Below, in pieces: positions 59,951 to 64,000 of a stretch of 64,000 bases of DNA (positions within the stretch are counted from its first letter, which is position 1; each line of letters opens with the position of its first letter). The translations under genes and the position numbers were made by a program. The stretch is from Stereocaulon alpinum. Lineage: Eukaryota > Ascomycota > Lecanoromycetes > Lecanorales > Stereocaulaceae. The notes beneath the pieces were generated by a model. It had not been told where the DNA came from, searched no databases, and saw nothing but the letters and a program-made list of their open reading frames with translations. The stretch covers positions 1-64,000 of the forward strand of contig JAEUBA010000104.1 in NCBI GenBank assembly GCA_018257865.1, in the 5' to 3' direction.

Positions 59951-61612
59951 ATGACTTTGACTCAAAGCTCGACGGTCAAGAACGGAGGATTGCAAGCCAA
60001 CCTCGCGACATCATCCAAGTCTCGCAACCTCAACGATGTGATTGAGGTCAAAGGGCCTTCTGGTGAATTGTTGAAAATCTCATTCCAGCGTACCATACGA
60101 GTGCCAGATGGGAAAGGAGACTCTGAGCTCCCAACATCCATGGGTACGTTCCCACTGTACTCTGTGGCAGAATATGAAGGCAATCTGCCCAACTCTGTGG
60201 CTGTTAAAGGAGGCCTGTTTTTCCCTATGTATCGTAAGTAATCCCGAAGAGCTCAATGTTCCAAGCTGTTCTAATCTCGTGTGTAGAACGTGAGGCCATG
60301 TGGATCAACTTCTCCTCCATGGACCGATTTGCAATCAAAGTTCATCTCGGTGGGGTGAATGCCATTTCTGGAGAACCGATGATTGAAAATACTACGACAA
60401 GGCTCCGTCGTTTAAATCTTCTTGAAAAAAAGAAATCGATCCAGGACTATGTGGTCACGCCACACCAGCTGTAAGTACACCATTCAGAGCATTCCTTTGC
60501 TGAGAGTTGCGAGCCATGCTTCAGGCTTAGGACATCTTAACCCTAAGCCCTGAAATCCTTTCAATGCCCCAAATTTCGACTCCAAACCATCATGCTGATG
60601 TGGGGTATACAGGTGGCTAGATGGCATCGCAAGTAACGATGAATCTGTTCGTCAATTCGTAGCAATGCCACTTGGCTCTGGCTATTCGGTCGAAGCTCAG
60701 GTAACTGGCGAAGACATCGTTGGAGGGCTCAACTTCGAAATAATTCCTGCAGCAATGCCTCTTCCAGCCCCGTCTCAGACAGGAGACAAGTTCCCAGACG
60801 TCGAAAACGCCCAGTATCCAGCGCAAGAGATATATATCAAGACACTGACTGGCAAGATCATCCCACTTGGCAATCTATCAGCGTCCACAACTCTGAGAGA
60901 TATCAAATGTATGATCCGAGACAAAGAAGGCATTCCGCATGACCAACAACGCCTCATTTTTAGCGGCAAGCACCTCGAAGACGGTTAGTTGCTTCTGGAG
61001 CGCTCAACTGAAGCCGCTGACAAAGCTAGGATACTCCCTTGGGCAATACAACATACCAAACGTATTTCACTCTTTCCATGCTTGTTCCCCTAATTGATTT
61101 GTTGACTTTCACAGCAAGCTTCAATGCACCTCGTTCTTCGTCTTCGTGGGGGTGGGCCTGGTCTTCCCAAGGAAGAGCTTGAAATGGGCATTGCACCCGG
61201 GGGCTTAATCAAGCAATGCATTCTCAAGGACAATTATCCACCCTCCATTTGGGAGCCCGAGCGTGGTATCGGTTTCAACGTCCAGGTCTTCAACTCTGAG
61301 CTCTTCCGTCAAGTCACCGATATGGATCCTCCAGACACACCCATCACCGCAGCCACCTACCCTGAGCAAGGTCTGCCTTTCTTTAAGATCTACAACGAAA
61401 CTTCTACCATCAAGGGTGACTTCGCGAGCATCAGTTCCGTTAAAGCGATTGACAAGGCGAAGGCGAAGGCCGCCGGAAAGCGTGGAATTGAGGTGCATGA
61501 TGAGCCGCCCACCAAGAATCCTATCGTCTTGCTCAACCCAGATGGTGGTAGTATAACGTTTCGCCCTGTCTCTGAACTAGAGAAGGAGCTTGCGAGCATG
61601 AAGGCCGAGTAG
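59951..61612 (+). CDS. Protein with an internal ubiquitin domain
   Basis: Five exons (59951-60233, 60287-60470, 60613-60983, 61030-61061, 61115-61612) encode 455 residues. Residues about 25-270 form a conserved N-terminal region with KISFQRTIRVPDG and VRQFVAMPLGSGYSVEAQV segments, seen in a widespread but uncharacterised fungal family. A ubiquitin domain follows (about 270-345): KTLTGK, DKEGIP, DQQRLIF and LVLRLRGGG are intact, so Lys6, 11, 27, 33 and 48 and the Leu8/Ile44/Val70 patch are kept, while Lys29 and Lys63 are lost. After Gly-Gly the protein continues for ~105 residues with AGGLIKQ-like sequence (here PGGLIKQC). It may be cleaved by deubiquitinases or serve as a fixed ubiquitin module; neither is shown. 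Two introns interrupt the ubiquitin part. It is followed by a degraded copy. Confidence 0.88.
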
Positions 61613-62154
61613 TCTTGAGCTGTTTCAGGGTAGACAAGAGATGTCGAGCTACCTGTGAATAGGATAACGAAGGCATGCATTTGAAGCTGGAGGGATTGGG
61701 ATTGATTTGGACATAACAGGGTCCGTGAATGTCCCCTTACACTATTATAGACATTACTAGACGGAAAGAAAGCCCAATAAATTGGAAAGTTGCAAATGGG
61801 ATAGCTACCAAGCCCCAAACCTTTCCAAGGCAATCCATCAATACCTTTGCTTGCGCCGTTCAGAAGTAGCTAACCAGTGACCTTTTTGCCTCTTTGCTTC
61901 AAGTTATAATGGTTCGGCCTTGCAACCAAGTCAGCCAGGCAATTTCAAGAGCTACGCCGGAACTATATGATTCCTAGCGTACTTCACAGGAAAAGATGTG
62001 GTGGGGTCCCTTCGATTCAATGTCATGCCATTGACGAAGAAATCTGGCCCATAGTCTACCGAGTCGAAAGCGATACTCAATAGTCACTTCGACATCTTTA
62101 TGGGAAATCTGTCCGGCGAACATTTGGCTCTTTACACAACACGGGATGTAGAAT
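61613..62154. other. Spacer between the gene and its degraded copy
   Basis: 3' flank of the ubiquitin-domain gene. I see no sequence resembling the N-terminal region of that gene here, so the copy starts inside the ubiquitin part. Confidence 0.4.
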
Positions 62155-62892
62155 CAGCGGGATGAGTGAGATGAAGTACGATATACAGGGTATTCCACCC
62201 GACCAGCAGCGTTTGGAGTTCTCGGGGTGATAGCCTGAGGACGGTAAGCAGTGCATAGACTTGGTATCTTATCACTTGAGCTTGTCTTCGTACACAGGGC
62301 ACTTGCAGACCACAGAATCAAAGATGTGGGTCCGAACTTGCTCTTGTAGATCGAATTCAGGAATGTTCGTAATGGCTAATGATATTGGCTTATAGACTCC
62401 ACACTTCATCCCGTGTCAAGACGTCATGGTGGCCGTGATGGCAATCCTAACGGGCCAGTCGATGTTGGTGCGAACGAAATAGCAATGGCACCTGGAGGTC
62501 TGATCAAACAATGTGTTCTCGGGGACCAGGATCGAGCGTCTATACGGAAGCCATAGAATTCTAGTTGCTTCAATGTTCGCATACTGAACAGCAGAGTCTT
62601 CCGACAGGTTACCGGAGAAGACTAACCAGAGACAACGATCTCAGCCGAAGTTTATGCGCGTCAAGGATTATATGGCTTTGAGTTTTGTGGTTAGACGTCA
62701 GACGTGAAAGGCAGTTTCGAAGGTATCAAATCGATCAAGGAGATTCGTGATGCTACAACACATGGATCATCCGCGGAAAATCAATATCAAGAACGCACCA
62801 TCTTGCTCAATTCTGAAAGCACCAGAATGCGAATCAGTACTGTCATTGAAATGGAACCAGACTTAGTTCGCGTTAACTACGTGTGCTTCTGA
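62155..62892 (+). pseudogene. Degraded tandem copy of the ubiquitin-domain gene
   Basis: Translated in pieces, this stretch follows the preceding gene from the middle of its ubiquitin domain (GIPPDQQRL at about 62192) to near its C-terminus (about 62830), including the PGGLIKQC motif. Where the parent has KH between SG and LEDG, the copy has TGA TAG (62228-62233). An intron donor is retained at the same position (GACG then GTAAGC). Further stops and indels follow (for example TAG near 62556 and TAA near 62622). The N-terminal ~300 codons are missing. It is a truncated duplicate that has decayed by ordinary mutation, not RIP. Confidence 0.85.
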
Positions 62893-63934
62893 TGATCTGC
62901 TGGGCTACAGCAACCTGGGGTTTTGATGTTGAGGTACTAAAAGGCACGGCAGTGATCTGGAGTCATATCAGGTGGTCCAAGTCAAGTAGCTTTGACAGTA
63001 GCAGATGTTGCGCCTTCTATTCAAGAGGACGCTTGGAGGTCTCGAAGCTGTTGACCTAATCTGGAACAGGCTTGAGGAATATCTACTGCAAGTGGTTCTA
63101 ACAGCCATTAAATACTCGTCGGAGTCTCCGCCAATAGACTCGTTCGAAGCAAGCCTACTTGTCCCCAGAACATTGTTCCTTGTAGCACTTGCCTATCTGC
63201 ATGATTGGTTCAGCCTTGCGCAGCGGGCACCCGCAATGATGCCTGGCGCGCGTAGCTTTAAGCGGTCCCGGCTGGCTACAACCCCGCGGAATCCGCCTCC
63301 GATTCCTCTCCACGTCTTTACATGCAACCTACCAAAAACACTAACATTTCAGTGGCGCTTTCACAGCAAGCACTTGACAAAAATACGGCCCAGTCTTACA
63401 AGACGATCCCACTCTACCCGCGGCAACCGGCCTGAGACTTCGTCTTCCATCACGACTAGCGAGCGGCACAGGTTTGGAGACATCCCTAAATGGACGGAAC
63501 GCCATCCTTCGCTCGGTTTGCCATCACACTCATTGGTCAACTGAAGCCATCATGCATCCTTCCGGTGCATGTGGGCCGAGCAGGAAACAGCCAACCGTAA
63601 ACTACTGCAAGCCAAGGGTCTGAGATGTTTCGACGTTCCGACATGCGTGAGATCGTCCTTTCCTAGGTCAACGGATAGTTCGATTCACTATGATAGCGCC
63701 TCGGTTTGATAATCCTGAATCTATCGCGATTGCGATGGCGCATCTTTAACTTCTCCTTGCTTCTGCTTTGTGAAAGAACACAAAGTGCTGTTGCATCTGT
63801 TCCTAACTCTGTTTCTCCGCAGTCTTCCCCATTCATTAATGGGTCTCAATGCTATTTGAAATGCCTTAACAGTGCTCCCACATACAAGGCTGAGCAACCA
63901 AGTTCGCAAATTCGCCGCGAACTCTCACCCTACG
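62893..63934. other. Intergenic region
   Basis: A 179-codon ATG ORF at 63005-63544 has no recognisable domain and a composition not clearly coding; I do not call it a gene. The last 300 bases are probably promoter and leader of the gene starting at 63935. Confidence 0.4.
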
Positions 63935-64000
63935 ATGGCCTCCTCGCCTGACTCAACCGACCCTCTCCTCCGTCCGCAAAGCACACCCCTGTCTGACACC
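63935..64000 (+). CDS. 5' end of a gene cut by the window edge
   Basis: ATG at 63935 starts 22 codons that run to the last base of the window. The residues are Ser, Pro, Asp and Thr-rich, like a disordered N-terminus with an SPDSTDPLLRP segment. Nothing else can be said about the product. Confidence 0.4.
   Translation, partial: MASSPDSTDPLLRPQSTPLSDT

Noticed and set aside
63005..63544. 179-codon ATG ORF near the right end
   Set aside because: No recognisable domain, Ser/Arg-rich translation without clear coding character; kept only as an intergenic remark.
1..64000. tRNA genes, rRNA and CRISPR arrays
   Set aside because: No cloverleaf-like sequence with convincing A and B boxes, no rRNA and no regularly spaced repeats were seen; GGTTCG at about 9797 and 10493 lack the rest of a tRNA.
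14400..64000. Secondary-metabolite or other functional gene cluster
   Set aside because: The genes are unrelated housekeeping functions without biosynthetic core enzymes or transporters; the Zn2Cys6 factor has no candidate pathway beside it.

Overview
The window comes from a filamentous ascomycete (Pezizomycotina; I lean to Dothideomycetes on the look of the proteins, without being able to prove it). The evidence is short GT-AG introns of about 45-90 nt with internal CTNAC-like branch points, fungal protein families (Gal4-type Zn2Cys6 factor, Dmc1, Rtc3, Inh1/IF1), and one block of repeats damaged by repeat-induced point mutation (RIP). Because genes are split, start/end give the span from start codon to stop codon; exon coordinates are in the evidence text and were derived by hand from splice signals, phase and family resemblance.

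Positions 1-14,560 are a gene-free, TpA-rich block almost devoid of CpA/TpG: a nest of RIP-mutated transposons. A Ty1/copia element (minus strand) is the host. A Ty3/gypsy chromovirus (minus strand, 4106-11693, 269-bp LTRs, ATAAG target duplication) sits in its integrase region, and a Helitron (minus strand, 1 to about 3357) adjoins its reverse transcriptase part. The gypsy element was itself hit twice: a 313-bp solo LTR in its 3' LTR, and an unclassified 1.19-kb element with a 13-bp duplication in its gag. Composition becomes normal at about 14.56 kb.

From 15.4 kb to the end is ordinary euchromatin. In order: mitochondrial-type lipase (+), small secreted protein (+), EFM3-like methyltransferase (-), eS24 (+), Zn2Cys6 factor (-), a long gene-poor stretch, an RRM protein of PPIL4 type lacking its cyclophilin domain (+), UDP-GlcNAc pyrophosphorylase (+), a seven-knuckle Gis2/Byr3 protein (+), 16-exon DMC1 (+), two conserved proteins of unknown function (-), RTC3-like SBDS protein (-), a DH/PH RhoGEF (-), 14-3-3 (+), a short coiled-coil protein (-), a dead kinase-like gene (-), a 3.6-kb gene-poor stretch, a ULS1-like SNF2/RING protein (+), ATPase inhibitor IF1 (-), proteasome chaperone NAS2 (+), Ran GTPase (+), a protein with an internal ubiquitin domain (+) followed by a broken tandem copy of itself, and the first 22 codons of a gene cut by the window edge.

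These are mostly unrelated single-copy housekeeping genes, not a cluster. The points most worth a second look are the internal-ubiquitin protein with its decayed neighbour copy, the tandem SUMO-acceptor motifs in the ULS1-like protein, the PPIase-less PPIL4-like gene, the unclassified 1.19-kb insertion, and the secreted protein near the RIP block.
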